A stretch of 49,596 bases of DNA from Lachnospiraceae bacterium UBA4260. GTDB taxonomy: Bacteria; Bacillota; Clostridia; Lachnospirales; Lachnospiraceae. The position numbers were made by a program, and so were the translations under genes. Below are positions 15,676 through 23,976 of the stretch, piece after piece. Where the stretch lies: NCBI GenBank assembly GCA_002395235.1, contig DGWK01000032.1:1-49596 (forward strand), written 5' to 3'. The notes under the pieces were generated by a model, which saw only the letters and a program-made list of their open reading frames with translations, did no database searches and had not been told where the DNA came from. How positions within the stretch are numbered: the stretch's first letter is position 1; each line of letters opens with the position of its first letter.

Positions 15676-15723
15676 TCTTCCCGATGGCACTTTTACCGGG
15701 ATCATTACTTTAGAGTAGACAAC

Positions 15724-15770
15724 ATCGCCATGCCCGGTACGGAAATGACCGAAGGGCATGGCGATTTTTT
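15724..15770 (+). terminator. Intra-operon attenuating terminator
   Basis: ATCGCCATGCCC pairs perfectly with GGGCATGGCGAT (12 pairs) and is followed by six T. It lies between the binding protein and permease genes, where partial termination gives excess binding protein. Confidence 0.85.
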
Positions 15771-15806
15771 GAACATTTGATCTTATATTCATTCGGAGGT
15801 ACAAAT

Positions 15807-16526
15807 TTGGGCTCACTATTTGAGGATCTGGCCTCGCAATTCAATCAGGCCTTTATTGAAGCGGACAGATGGCAGCGCTATCTCTCCGGTATTGGTATTT
15901 CCTTTACTGTCACGCTGGGCGCGCTGGTGATCGGTATCATCCTCGGCGTTCTCGTCGCAGTCGTCCGCACGCTCCACGACCAGCAGAAGGGAAGCGACAG
16001 CCATGTGTTGTTGAACATCGCCAACACGATCTGTCAGGTTTATACAACGGTGATCCGCGGAACCCCTATGATGGTTCAGCTCCTGATCATGGGCTTTGTC
16101 ATCTTCAAGTCGAGCCGCAATCTGGTCGGCGTCGCGATCCTCTCCCTGGGCATCAACTCCGGCGCCTACACGGCGGAGATCATCCGAAGCGGCATCATGT
16201 CCATCGATCCCGGCCAGATGGAAGCCGGCCGAAGCCTTGGCATGGATTACATCACGGTCATGAAAGATATCATTATCCCGCAGGCCATCAAGAACATTCT
16301 CCCGGCTCTGGGAAATGAGCTGATCACCCTGTTCAAGGATACTTCCCTCGTCACCGTGATCGGACTTACCGACCTCACGAAAGCGGCCCAGCAGATCCAG
16401 GCCAAAACATACCAGGCCTTCATGCCTTACATCGGCATCGCGATCATGTACCTCGTTGTAGTCATGATTTTGACAAAGCTCCTCGGAATCCTGGAAAGGA
16501 GGTTGAGAGAAAGTGACAGACGCTAA
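15807..16526 (+). CDS. Amino acid ABC transporter permease (HisM/GlnP type)
   Basis: This is a 239-residue integral membrane protein. I chose the TTG at 15807 because GGAGGT lies six bases before it; the earlier in-frame TTG at 15777 falls in the terminator tail. It has about five helices, the VIRGTPMMVQLL motif typical of the family, and the cytoplasmic EAA loop (MEAGRSLGMDYITVMKDIIIPQA) that docks on the ATPase. It forms the channel for the amino acid delivered by the preceding lipoprotein, probably as a homodimer since no second permease is present. The ATPase gene overlaps its end by 14 bases. Confidence 0.94.
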   Translation: MGSLFEDLASQFNQAFIEADRWQRYLSGIGISFTVTLGALVIGIILGVLVAVVRTLHDQQKGSDSHVLLNIANTICQVYTTVIRGTPMMVQLLIMGFVIFKSSRNLVGVAILSLGINSGAYTAEIIRSGIMSIDPGQMEAGRSLGMDYITVMKDIIIPQAIKNILPALGNELITLFKDTSLVTVIGLTDLTKAAQQIQAKTYQAFMPYIGIAIMYLVVVMILTKLLGILERRLRESDRR

Positions 16527-17286
16527 AAATACCACTCAGACCCCTGTACAGCAGGGAGAAGTCATGATCCATGTGGAAGACCTCAAAAAGTCGTTCGGAG
16601 ACAACCACGTTCTCAACGGCATCACGCAGGATATCCGCAAGGGCGAGAAAGTTGTCATCATCGGTCCCTCGGGATCGGGAAAATCGACTTTCCTTCGCTG
16701 CCTCAACCTTCTGGAAGTGCCCACCAGCGGCCACATCATCTTCGAGGGAACGGATCTCACCGATAAAAACACCGATATCAACGCGATCCGCAGGAAGATG
16801 GGAATGGTGTTCCAGCACTTCAACCTCTTCCCGAATATGACCGTCCGCAGGAACATCACGCTGGCGCCCGTGCGCACCGGCTTTATGAAGCAGGAAGAAG
16901 CGGACGCCGAGGCGGAGCGCCTTCTGGCGCGTGTCGGCCTTCTCGAGAAGGCGGACGCCTATCCGGCCAGCCTCTCCGGCGGTCAGAAACAGCGTATCGC
17001 GATCGTGCGCGCGCTGGCCATGAATCCTGACATGCTCCTCTTTGACGAGCCCACTTCCGCGCTCGACCCCGAGATGGTCGGCGAAGTTCTCGAAGTTATG
17101 AAGGAACTGGCGGACTCCGGTATGACCATGGCTGTGGTCACCCACGAGATGGGATTTGCAAGAGAAGTGGGAACCCGCGTCCTCTTCATCGACGAAGGCA
17201 TTGTCAAAGAAGAAAACACCCCTCAGGAGTTCTTCTCCAATCCGCAGAACCCCAGGCTCCAGGATTTCCTGTCCAAGGTGCTGTAA
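16513..17286 (+). CDS. Amino acid ABC transporter ATP-binding protein (GlnQ type)
   Basis: This 257-residue protein uses a GTG start supported by AAGGAGG about ten bases upstream, overlapping the permease end. Walker A GPSGSGKS is at 51-58, the Q-loop at Gln101 (VFQHFNLFP), the ABC signature LSGGQ at 154-158, Walker B LLFDEP at 175-180 and the H-loop in VVTHEMG. It hydrolyses ATP to drive the importer formed with the two preceding products. It is the last gene of the operon; a strong terminator follows. Confidence 0.95.
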   Translation: MTDAKNTTQTPVQQGEVMIHVEDLKKSFGDNHVLNGITQDIRKGEKVVIIGPSGSGKSTFLRCLNLLEVPTSGHIIFEGTDLTDKNTDINAIRRKMGMVFQHFNLFPNMTVRRNITLAPVRTGFMKQEEADAEAERLLARVGLLEKADAYPASLSGGQKQRIAIVRALAMNPDMLLFDEPTSALDPEMVGEVLEVMKELADSGMTMAVVTHEMGFAREVGTRVLFIDEGIVKEENTPQEFFSNPQNPRLQDFLSKVL

Positions 17287-17342
17287 GATTGCAGAATCTG
17301 AGGCCGCCTGCAGGCGGATCTCCGAATATGAGTATAAGAAAA

Positions 17343-17390
17343 GCGCCGCTCGGATGCTGCACATGAGCATCCGGGCGGCGTTGTTTTTTG
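17343..17390 (+). terminator. Terminator of the amino acid ABC operon
   Basis: GCGCCGCTCGGATGC pairs with GCATCCGGGCGGCG (one mismatch), followed by TTGTTTTTTG. Confidence 0.9.
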
Positions 17391-17423
17391 CGCTTTTCTG
17401 TATTTTGGCAGAAGCTGATCCGT

Positions 17424-17762
17424 TTAGTCGTTCACGAAATCCTGCCTGTAAGGATTGAAGATGTCCAGAAGGACGCCCGCTTCCTGGCAGACGCAGCCGT
17501 GGACCACGTCGTTCATCTTGAGCAGGGTGTCGCCCTTTTTAACAATGCTCTTGACGCCGTCGATCTCGAACTCGAACACGCCGCTCACGACGTAGGTGAT
17601 CTGGGTGTGGGGATGGTGGTGGAGCGAGCCGACGGCTCCCTTCTCGAAGGTGTTCTCGACAACCATCAGGTCGTCGGAGTAAGCGAGCACGCGCCTTGTC
17701 ACGCCGCCGCCCATATCCTGCGGTTTCACATCCTTGTAGTATACGTATCTGTCGTTTTTCAC
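17424..17762 (-). CDS. Small cupin domain protein
   Basis: This 112-residue protein has a GTG start preceded by AGGAGG. The single cupin barrel shows motif 1 as GSLHHHPHTQITYVVSG with the metal-binding His cluster and the later Glu, and motif 2 near VVHGC. Such one-domain cupins bind a metal ion and act as sugar isomerase-like enzymes, dioxygenases or sensors. The neighbours do not tell which. Closest in style to the pectin-degradation protein KdgF group, but that is only a guess. Confidence 0.85.
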   Translation of the reverse strand: MKNDRYVYYKDVKPQDMGGGVTRRVLAYSDDLMVVENTFEKGAVGSLHHHPHTQITYVVSGVFEFEIDGVKSIVKKGDTLLKMNDVVHGCVCQEAGVLLDIFNPYRQDFVND

Positions 17763-17803
17763 TGTTATCCTCCTCGTGAAAAATAAGATTGTGTGTCACT
17801 TTT

Positions 17804-18730
17804 TCAAAGCCATTTCTTCTTTCGGAACCACAGGACGCCCCCGACCAGGATCGCCGCACTCACCAGAATGACCACCAGATAGCCGTACCTCCAGCGCAGC
17901 TCCGGCATGTACACGAAGTTCATGCCGTACCAGCCGACAATCAGTGTCAGCGGCATGAAGATAACGGTGACGACTGTGAGCACGGTCATGATCCGGTTCA
18001 TCCGGATATCCAGTTGGGTCGAGAACATCTCCCGAAGCTGAACGGTATAGTCCCGCAGCTGCTTGACCTGGTCCATGAGGCGCATGACGCGCTCCGTGAA
18101 CAGGCGAAAGTAGCGCAGGTTCTCTTCTTTGAAGAATCCGTTTTCATTTTCCTCTAATTCCTGGCCCAAATCAAGCATTTGCTCATAGTGGATCCGCATA
18201 TTCATGAGGAAGGTCCGGATATCGTTGAGCCTTTCCGGGTATTTGTCCAGTTCGCTCGCCAGGATCTCGTCCTCGATCATGCCGAGTTCCTGCTCGATCT
18301 CCACCAGGAGCCGGAGGTCCCTCTCTATAAGAAGTTCAAGAAAATCATACAGGAATCGCTCCAGAGACGGAAGCCTCCATCTCTTTCGCCAGGCGATCTT
18401 CTCAATGGTTTTGGCGGTGAACTCGCCTTTTTCAATGAAGACAATTCCTTTTTCGTCCAGGGCGAACGCCAGCTTGTGCGGCGGGCCTCCCCTCTCCGTG
18501 CGTCGGGGCACGTAGAAAGTACCTGTCAGCGAGTCAAAGTTGACGATCGCTTTCGTCTCCAGCACATCCGAAGGGTCCATGTCCATATCGATGACCATGT
18601 CGAACCGGTCCTTGGTGGCGGCCCAGGTCTCCGGATTAATGACGGCCACGTAGGGCGGATCTCCCGGTTTTCTGTCGTATATCTCCTGTGCGGTGCACGG
18701 GGTGAGAGTTTCTTTGATCTGGTAGTACAT
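17804..18730 (-). CDS. corA: CorA family divalent cation (magnesium) channel
   Basis: This 308-residue protein has a large cytoplasmic N-terminal domain and a long helix around residues 150-250. Two C-terminal membrane helices follow, separated by the YGMNF signature loop that forms the pore entrance (IVGWYGMNFVYMPEL). The protein ends in basic residues after the last helix. I chose the ATG at 18730 because AGGAG lies seven bases before it; the upstream extension has no site. It imports Mg2+ (or Co2+/Ni2+) as a homopentamer. Monocistronic. Confidence 0.92.
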   Translation of the reverse strand: MYYQIKETLTPCTAQEIYDRKPGDPPYVAVINPETWAATKDRFDMVIDMDMDPSDVLETKAIVNFDSLTGTFYVPRRTERGGPPHKLAFALDEKGIVFIEKGEFTAKTIEKIAWRKRWRLPSLERFLYDFLELLIERDLRLLVEIEQELGMIEDEILASELDKYPERLNDIRTFLMNMRIHYEQMLDLGQELEENENGFFKEENLRYFRLFTERVMRLMDQVKQLRDYTVQLREMFSTQLDIRMNRIMTVLTVVTVIFMPLTLIVGWYGMNFVYMPELRWRYGYLVVILVSAAILVGGVLWFRKKKWL

Positions 18731-18801
18731 ATGGGGTTCTCCTGGGTGTGTCAGTGGGTCGCGGTACCTGGTTAGCATTCTACCATATTTGCCGTGTCAT
18801 G

Positions 18802-18873
18802 TGTGTCACGGGGACGTATCCGCTGACACATTTTGGGTACAAAATGTGTCAGTAGATACGTCCCCATGACACA
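18802..18873. repeat. Family A repeats, inverted pair
   Basis: Copies at 18802-18830 (+) and 18845-18873 (-) face each other around a short spacer. Together with CATTTTG/CAAAATG they can form a long stem-loop. The pair lies between corA and the GlpA-like gene. The -10 box TATAAT of the latter (18883-18888) is just ten bases beyond the right copy. Confidence 0.88.
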
Positions 18874-18945
18874 ACCTTACGGTATAATGATAACAGTTAT
18901 TTATAAAAACACGCACGATCAGAAGATCAGAAGAAAGGATACTCC

Positions 18946-20412
18946 GTGAAAAAGACATATGATGTAATCATTATCGGCGCCGGCGTCGTCGGAAGCGCCA
19001 TGGCGAGGGAGTTGTCCCGCTACAAGCTGGACATCGCGGTCCTGGAGAAGAACCTGGATGTGTGCTTTGAGACCAGTTCCCGCAACACCGGCGTCTGCCA
19101 CGGCGGCTTCGCCTACGACCCTGGCTCTCTGAAAGCGCGCCTCTGCGTCGAGGGCAACAAGATGATGGGACAGCTGTCCGAGGAACTCGGATTCAGCTTT
19201 AAGCGCTGCGGCAAGGTCCTGGTCGGCAATACCGACGAGGAATATGAACAGCTGCTGCGCGTCATGGCGCAGGGCGAAGTCAACGGCGCGACCGGCCTTC
19301 GAATGATCGACGAAGAAGAGCTGCACCGGCTCGTGCCCGCCGTCAAGGGCAAGTTCGCTCTCCTGTCCGAGAACAGCGGGATCCTCGATCCCTTCATGTT
19401 CACCATCGCACTGGCGGAGAATGCGGCGCACAATGGGGCCGAGTACTTTTTTGACAGCGAAGTGACGGACATCCGCCGCGAAGAGGACGGCACCTGGACG
19501 ATTGTGACCGTTCACGGCCTGTTCCACTCCCGCTGGGTCGTCAACGCGGCCGGCCTCGGCTGCGGGAAGGTCTCCGACATGCTCGGGCTCACCGGCTACC
19601 GCATCGTCGGCTCCAAGGACGACTATATCATCCTGGACCGCCGCCTGGGCCACTTGGTCCCCATGCCGATCTACACGGTCCCCTCCAACACCTACATGGG
19701 CATCCACGTCACCATCACCACAGACGGTAACGTGCTGCTGGGCCCGACCGCCGAGGAGACGGACGACCTCTCCTACTACGGCGTGGAGCAGAAAAACCTC
19801 GACTATCTCTACGAAGAAGCGGTCAAAATATGGCCCCACGTCGAGCGCAGCGACTACATCCGCACCTACAGCGGCATTCTGCCCAAGTGGGTCGACGAAA
19901 ACGGACGAATCCAGGATTTCAAAATAGAGATCGTCGACAACGTCGCCCCTCACGCGGTCAATCTCGTCGGCATCGAGTCTCCCGGCCTGACGGCCTCTGT
20001 AGCGATCGCGCGCTACGCGATCTCAATGATGCTGGAGAGGGAGAAATTTGAGGAAGATCTCTCTTTTGACCCGATCAGGAAGCCGATCCCGCGATTCGAG
20101 CAGCTCTGTCCTGCGGAGCAGGCCGCTCTGATCGCAGAGAACCCGGACTACGGCGAGATCGTGTGCCGCTGCGAAAAGGTCACCCGCGCGGAGATCCTGC
20201 AGGCGATCCACAATCCGCTCGGCTGCGCGACGATGGCCTCCGTCAAGTACCGCACGCGGTCCATGATGGGCCGCTGCCAGGGCGGCTACTGCCAGATGCG
20301 CATCAGTCAGATGCTGGAGGAGGAGACCGGCCAGAGCGAGACCGAGCTGGTCTATATGAGGAAGGACGGGCATCCGTTCTTCGGAAAAGTGCGCGAGGAG
20401 GTGGAAAAATGA
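18946..20412 (+). CDS. GlpA-like FAD-dependent dehydrogenase with C-terminal BFD [2Fe-2S] domain
   Basis: This 488-residue protein has a GTG start with AAAGGA before it. The FAD-binding GxGxxG is IIIGAGVVGSAMARELS near the N-terminus, followed by a DAO-fold substrate domain. At about residues 403-455 a BFD-like iron-sulfur domain shows VCRCE and GRCQGGYC. This is the clostridial glycerol-3-phosphate dehydrogenase/L-2-hydroxyacid oxidase-like type. The next two genes complete the usual three-part module of FAD dehydrogenase, FAD/NAD oxidoreductase and DUF1667. They probably pass electrons from a 2-hydroxy or polyol phosphate substrate through the [2Fe-2S] centre to the partner flavoprotein. 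The substrate is not proven: no glycerol kinase or facilitator is nearby. Confidence 0.88.
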   Translation: MKKTYDVIIIGAGVVGSAMARELSRYKLDIAVLEKNLDVCFETSSRNTGVCHGGFAYDPGSLKARLCVEGNKMMGQLSEELGFSFKRCGKVLVGNTDEEYEQLLRVMAQGEVNGATGLRMIDEEELHRLVPAVKGKFALLSENSGILDPFMFTIALAENAAHNGAEYFFDSEVTDIRREEDGTWTIVTVHGLFHSRWVVNAAGLGCGKVSDMLGLTGYRIVGSKDDYIILDRRLGHLVPMPIYTVPSNTYMGIHVTITTDGNVLLGPTAEETDDLSYYGVEQKNLDYLYEEAVKIWPHVERSDYIRTYSGILPKWVDENGRIQDFKIEIVDNVAPHAVNLVGIESPGLTASVAIARYAISMMLEREKFEEDLSFDPIRKPIPRFEQLCPAEQAALIAENPDYGEIVCRCEKVTRAEILQAIHNPLGCATMASVKYRTRSMMGRCQGGYCQMRISQMLEEETGQSETELVYMRKDGHPFFGKVREEVEK

Positions 20413-21716
20413 TCGAGAGACGATATGTAGACGCCCTGATCGTCGGCGGAGGACCGGCAGGCCTCGCTGCCGCAACCGGGTTGTGGTACAGTGGGATCCG
20501 CGATATTTTGATCGTGGAAAGGGAAAAACACCTCGGAGGTATCCTGCGCCAGTGCATCCATGACGGGTTTGGGCTGACGCAGCTGGGCGTGACGCTCAGC
20601 GGTCCGGAATATGCGCAGCGCTATATCGACGACGTGGAGCGCATGGAAATCCCTTATATTACGAATGCGACTGTGCTCTCTGTCACTCCTTCGCGGGTCG
20701 TCACGGTCGTCTCGCGCGACGGTCTGGTCGAATATGAGGCAAAAGCCGTCATCCTGACGATGGGATGTCGCGAGCGCACGCGCGGCGCGCTGGCTATTCC
20801 GGGCGAACGGCCCACGGGCGTGTTCACTGCAGGGGTCGCGCAGGCCTACATCAACCTGTACAATCGCATGCCCGCCCGCGAGGTCATCATTCTCGGCTCC
20901 GGCGATATCGGTATGATCATGGCGCGGCGCCTGACACTGGAAGGGGCGCATGTACAAGGCGTTTTCGAGGTGATGCCCTATGCGGCAGGGCTGCCTCGCA
21001 ATGTCGAGCAGTGCCTCAATGATTACAACATTCCGCTCTATCTGTCCCGCACGGCGACAAAGATCCACGGGAGCGACCGTGTGACCGGAGTCACGATCTC
21101 TGAGGTGGACGCCCACGGGAAGCCGATCCCGGGCACTGAAAAAGAATACGCCTGCGACACCGTGATCCTCTCTGTGGGCCTGATCCCGGAGAATGAGCTC
21201 TCCCTTGACGCCGGCGTGGAACTGGATCCGCACACGCGCGGCGCTTTTGTGGACGAGCACTACATGACCGGTGTGGAGGGAATCTTTGCGGCGGGCAATG
21301 TTTTGCACGTACATGATCTGGTGGACTATGTGTCCCTGGAGGCGGAGCGCCTGGCGATGTCCGCGGCCGCCTACATCAAAGACGGCTCGCTTCCCGCCTG
21401 TCCGCTGGCAGTGGAGTGCGGCGAAAATGTCGGGCATGTCATTCCGCAGAGGGTCAGCGGGACGAGCGGCTTCCAGCTCTCGCTCCGCGTCCGGAGGCCT
21501 CTGCGCAGCTGCACGATCAAGGTCACGCAGGATGGGCGCGAAGTGTTCTCCCACAGGATGCGCAAGGCGATCCCCGCGGAGATGATCCGGCTCGAGATTC
21601 CGGCGGCCGGGCTGTCCGCGTCGGGTGACCTGATGGTAGAGGCGATGGGGCAGGTTGAAGACGGCGGGGATGCCGGCGCGGCCGGTTCTGCGGACTGCGC
21701 TCCGGAAGGGAGGTAA
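20409..21716 (+). CDS. FAD/NAD(P)-dependent oxidoreductase, partner of the GlpA-like enzyme
   Basis: This 435-residue protein has its ATG overlapping the preceding stop as ATGA. It has two nucleotide-binding sites: VGGGPAGLAAATGL near the N-terminus for FAD and ILGSGDIGMIMARRL for NAD(P)H, plus the TMGCRERTRG segment and a late GIFAAGNVL motif closing the FAD site. It is the pyridine nucleotide-disulfide reductase fold without a redox-active CxxxxC in the usual place. In this conserved three-gene arrangement it is the counterpart of GlpB and should take electrons from the first subunit. The C-terminal tail is rich in Gly and Ala. Confidence 0.88.
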   Translation: MIERRYVDALIVGGGPAGLAAATGLWYSGIRDILIVEREKHLGGILRQCIHDGFGLTQLGVTLSGPEYAQRYIDDVERMEIPYITNATVLSVTPSRVVTVVSRDGLVEYEAKAVILTMGCRERTRGALAIPGERPTGVFTAGVAQAYINLYNRMPAREVIILGSGDIGMIMARRLTLEGAHVQGVFEVMPYAAGLPRNVEQCLNDYNIPLYLSRTATKIHGSDRVTGVTISEVDAHGKPIPGTEKEYACDTVILSVGLIPENELSLDAGVELDPHTRGAFVDEHYMTGVEGIFAAGNVLHVHDLVDYVSLEAERLAMSAAAYIKDGSLPACPLAVECGENVGHVIPQRVSGTSGFQLSLRVRRPLRSCTIKVTQDGREVFSHRMRKAIPAEMIRLEIPAAGLSASGDLMVEAMGQVEDGGDAGAAGSADCAPEGR

Positions 21717-21718
21717 GA

Positions 21719-22117
21719 GTGAAAAAAGAATACATCTGTATCATGTGTCCGAACGGGTGCCGCGTCGAGGTGACGTATGAACCGGCATCGGCTCCCGGCG
21801 AGGCGCCGGAGATTATATCCACATACGGCAACCTGTGCCCGCGCGGCGCGGGGTACGCGCGCCAGGAGCTCATCGACCCGCGGCGCACGATCGCCACGTC
21901 GATCCTGGTGGAGGGCGGCGAGCTGCCGCTGGCCAGCGTGCGCCTGACCGCTCCCATTCCCAAGGACCGCCTTCTGGACGCGGTGGCCGAAATCCGCAAG
22001 ATTAAAGTGACCGCACCCGTTAAAGCGGGTACGGTCGTCATTCGCGATCTTTTGGGACTTAAGAGCGATGTGATTGTGACAAAAACGGTAGATGTGTCAC
22101 GGGGACGTATCCGCTGA
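21719..22117 (+). CDS. DUF1667 small cysteine protein of the GlpA-like module, C-terminus inside a repeat
   Basis: This 132-residue protein has a GTG start after GGGAGG, two bases after the previous stop. The N-terminal CIMCPNGC and a further Cys in NLCPRG suggest an iron-sulfur or zinc site. The central RTIATSILVEGG and PVKAGTVVIRDLL stretches are typical of DUF1667 proteins that accompany clostridial GlpA/GlpB-like pairs. They may serve as an electron-transfer subunit. The last seven codons (VSRGRIR) and the stop lie inside a family A repeat, so the original C-terminus was probably replaced when the repeat arrived. Confidence 0.88.
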   Translation: MKKEYICIMCPNGCRVEVTYEPASAPGEAPEIISTYGNLCPRGAGYARQELIDPRRTIATSILVEGGELPLASVRLTAPIPKDRLLDAVAEIRKIKVTAPVKAGTVVIRDLLGLKSDVIVTKTVDVSRGRIR

Positions 22118-22289
22118 CACATTTTGGCGGATGTGACAGGGGGACGTATCAACTGACACATTTTGTGTCAGTTGATACGTCCCCGTGACACACTCCTCAG
22201 CGACACATTTTTGTGTCAGCTGATACGTCCCCATGACACACTTCTCAGCTGACACATTTTTGTGTCAGCTGATACGTCCCCGTGACACA
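22093..22289. repeat. Family A repeat cluster, five complete copies
   Basis: Complete 29-bp copies at 22093 and 22132 (+), then 22164, 22212 and 22261 (-). Half-copies with only a right arm lie at about 22195-22207 and 22245-22256. Copies 22132 and 22164 form a near-perfect palindrome through GTATCAACTGACACA and TGTGTCAGTTGATAC. The cluster fills the gap between convergent DUF1667 and MATE genes. Confidence 0.92.
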
Positions 22290-22298
22290 AAATGACAC

Positions 22299-23690
22299 TC
22301 ACACCGTTATATCTCTGATCCAGATTCCCTTGTTGACGAGTGTGAGGCCGATCACTACTTTGACGAGCTCAACCGAGCACACGGCCGCGTACATCGGCAG
22401 GATCGGCACCTGCGTGTAGTGGGCCAGATAAAAGGCGGCCGGAATGGACGCCGCCCAGCAGAAGCACGAGTCAAACAGGAAGGTGATGAATGTTTTGCCG
22501 CCGGAGCGGATGATGAAGTAGGAAGAGTTGTTAAACGCGTGGACCGGCATGAAGCAGGCCGTCACGCAGATCAGGCCGGCGGCCAGCGCGCGGATCTCGT
22601 CCGTCGTGTTGTAGATCTTCGGGAAAATGCCCGAGATCGCGAACATCAGGCTCGCCGAGATCAGGCACAGGAAGACAGAGAAAAGGGTCAGCTTCCAGGC
22701 CTCTTCCTTGAGCTCCCGGGCCTTCGATTCGCCCCACTCGCCCAGCTTCTGGCCGATGATGATCGCGATCGCGGAGCCCATCGAGATGAACGCGACGTTG
22801 AAGAGGTTGGCGAGCGTCTGCGATATGTTGAACGCCGAGACCACCGAAAGGCCCCGCACGCTGTAGCACTGCGTCAGCATGGCCTGCCCGCCGGACCACA
22901 GCGCCTCGTTGAGGAGGAGCGGCGTTCCCTTCTGTATGCAGCTCAGCGTCAGGTCCGCCGGCACGTACAGGCTTCGGAGCGCGCCGACCACAAAAGGCAC
23001 CCGCTCCGCGTGCGTGTGCGCCCAGACCACGATGTATGTGAGCTCCACAAATCTTGAAATGACGGTCGCGATCGCCGCCCCGACAACGCCAAACGCGGGC
23101 GCTCCGAGTTTTCCGAAGATCAAAATATAGTTGCCCACCAGGTTGACGCCCACCGCCAGGAAAGACGCGATCATAGGTGCGATCGTCTCGCCGTGGGACC
23201 GGATCGTGGTGCCGTAGGCTTGCGTCAGCGCAAAAGGAAGAAAGCCGATGCACATCACGCCCAGATAGCTGCGGGCCGCCTGCATCGTGGCTTGCACCGA
23301 GCCTCCGCCGCCGTCCTCGTGCAGATACAGATTGATCAGCGGTTCGCCGTAAGCTCCGAAGACGGCGATTCCGATCAGCACAAGAAGCACAGACATTATG
23401 ATCTGCAGCCGGAACGTTCTGCGGACGCCTTCGTGATCTCCTTTGCCGCAGTACTGCGCGGTGAAGATGCCGATTCCGGACAGTCCCCCGAATACACACA
23501 GGTTCCAAACAAATAAGAGTGAGTTCACGATCGACACCCCAGTCATCGGGTCTGTGCCGATGCGACCCACCATGATATTGTCCAACATATTTACAAAGTT
23601 CGTGATGCCGTTCTGCAGCATGATCGGCAGTGCGATCATCATCGTGTGGCTCACGAACTCTCTCTTAAACATAGCGCGTAATAATTTCAT
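22299..23690 (-). CDS. MATE family efflux transporter
   Basis: This 463-residue protein has about twelve membrane helices. N-terminal motifs are MIALPIMLQNGITNFVNMLDNIMVGR and, in the second half, GTPLLLNEALWSGGQAML, the two pseudo-symmetric MatE halves. It exports cationic drugs or metabolites in exchange for Na+ or H+. The ATG at 23690 has only a weak site, AAAGGTCAG, which lies in a 15-bp tandem duplication. Monocistronic. Confidence 0.93.
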   Translation of the reverse strand: MKLLRAMFKREFVSHTMMIALPIMLQNGITNFVNMLDNIMVGRIGTDPMTGVSIVNSLLFVWNLCVFGGLSGIGIFTAQYCGKGDHEGVRRTFRLQIIMSVLLVLIGIAVFGAYGEPLINLYLHEDGGGGSVQATMQAARSYLGVMCIGFLPFALTQAYGTTIRSHGETIAPMIASFLAVGVNLVGNYILIFGKLGAPAFGVVGAAIATVISRFVELTYIVVWAHTHAERVPFVVGALRSLYVPADLTLSCIQKGTPLLLNEALWSGGQAMLTQCYSVRGLSVVSAFNISQTLANLFNVAFISMGSAIAIIIGQKLGEWGESKARELKEEAWKLTLFSVFLCLISASLMFAISGIFPKIYNTTDEIRALAAGLICVTACFMPVHAFNNSSYFIIRSGGKTFITFLFDSCFCWAASIPAAFYLAHYTQVPILPMYAAVCSVELVKVVIGLTLVNKGIWIRDITV

Positions 23691-23693
23691 CAG

Positions 23694-23723
23694 TTCTGAC
23701 CTTTCAATTTCTGACCTTTCAAT
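23694..23723 (-). repeat. 15-bp tandem duplication over the MATE ribosome site
   Basis: TTCTGACCTTTCAAT occurs twice head to tail directly before the MATE start. On the minus strand each unit contains GAAAGG, so the duplication doubles the putative ribosome binding site. Confidence 0.8.
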
Positions 23724-23801
23724 TTCCGGTAAAATGGCCGATACTTACTATAGCATCGGTTCTAATAGAATTCTATCTTAATTGTTATTATTTTTGCGGG
23801 G

Positions 23802-23904
23802 TGTGTCACGGGGACGTATCCGCTGACACATTCTGTGTCACAGGGACGTATCCGCTGACACATTTTGTCCCAAAATGTGTCAGCGGATACGTCCCCATGA
23901 CACA
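23802..23904. repeat. Family A repeat cluster, three copies
   Basis: Copies at 23802 and 23834 (+) and 23876 (-). The last two, joined by CATTTTG/CAAAATG, form a long inverted repeat. The cluster ends 16 bases before the merR promoter. Confidence 0.9.
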
Positions 23905-23920
23905 AAATTTCATTTTCCTG

Positions 23921-23951
23921 TTGACCTTCCAGTCTGTGGAAGGTGTAAAAA
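23921..23951 (+). promoter_or_regulatory. MerR-type promoter and operator
   Basis: TTGACC (-35) and TAAAAA (-10) are 19 bases apart, the long spacing typical of MerR-regulated promoters. Between them lies a perfect inverted repeat, ACCTTCCA-gtctg-TGGAAGGT at 23924-23944. The merR start codon is 26 bases downstream, so autoregulation is likely. Confidence 0.75.
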
Positions 23952-23976
23952 GGAATCAGAAACGAGGTACAAAGCC

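Noticed and set aside
22093..22289. CRISPR array in the dense family A cluster
   Set aside because: Copies differ in orientation, spacing is irregular, arms are palindromic and no cas genes are present.
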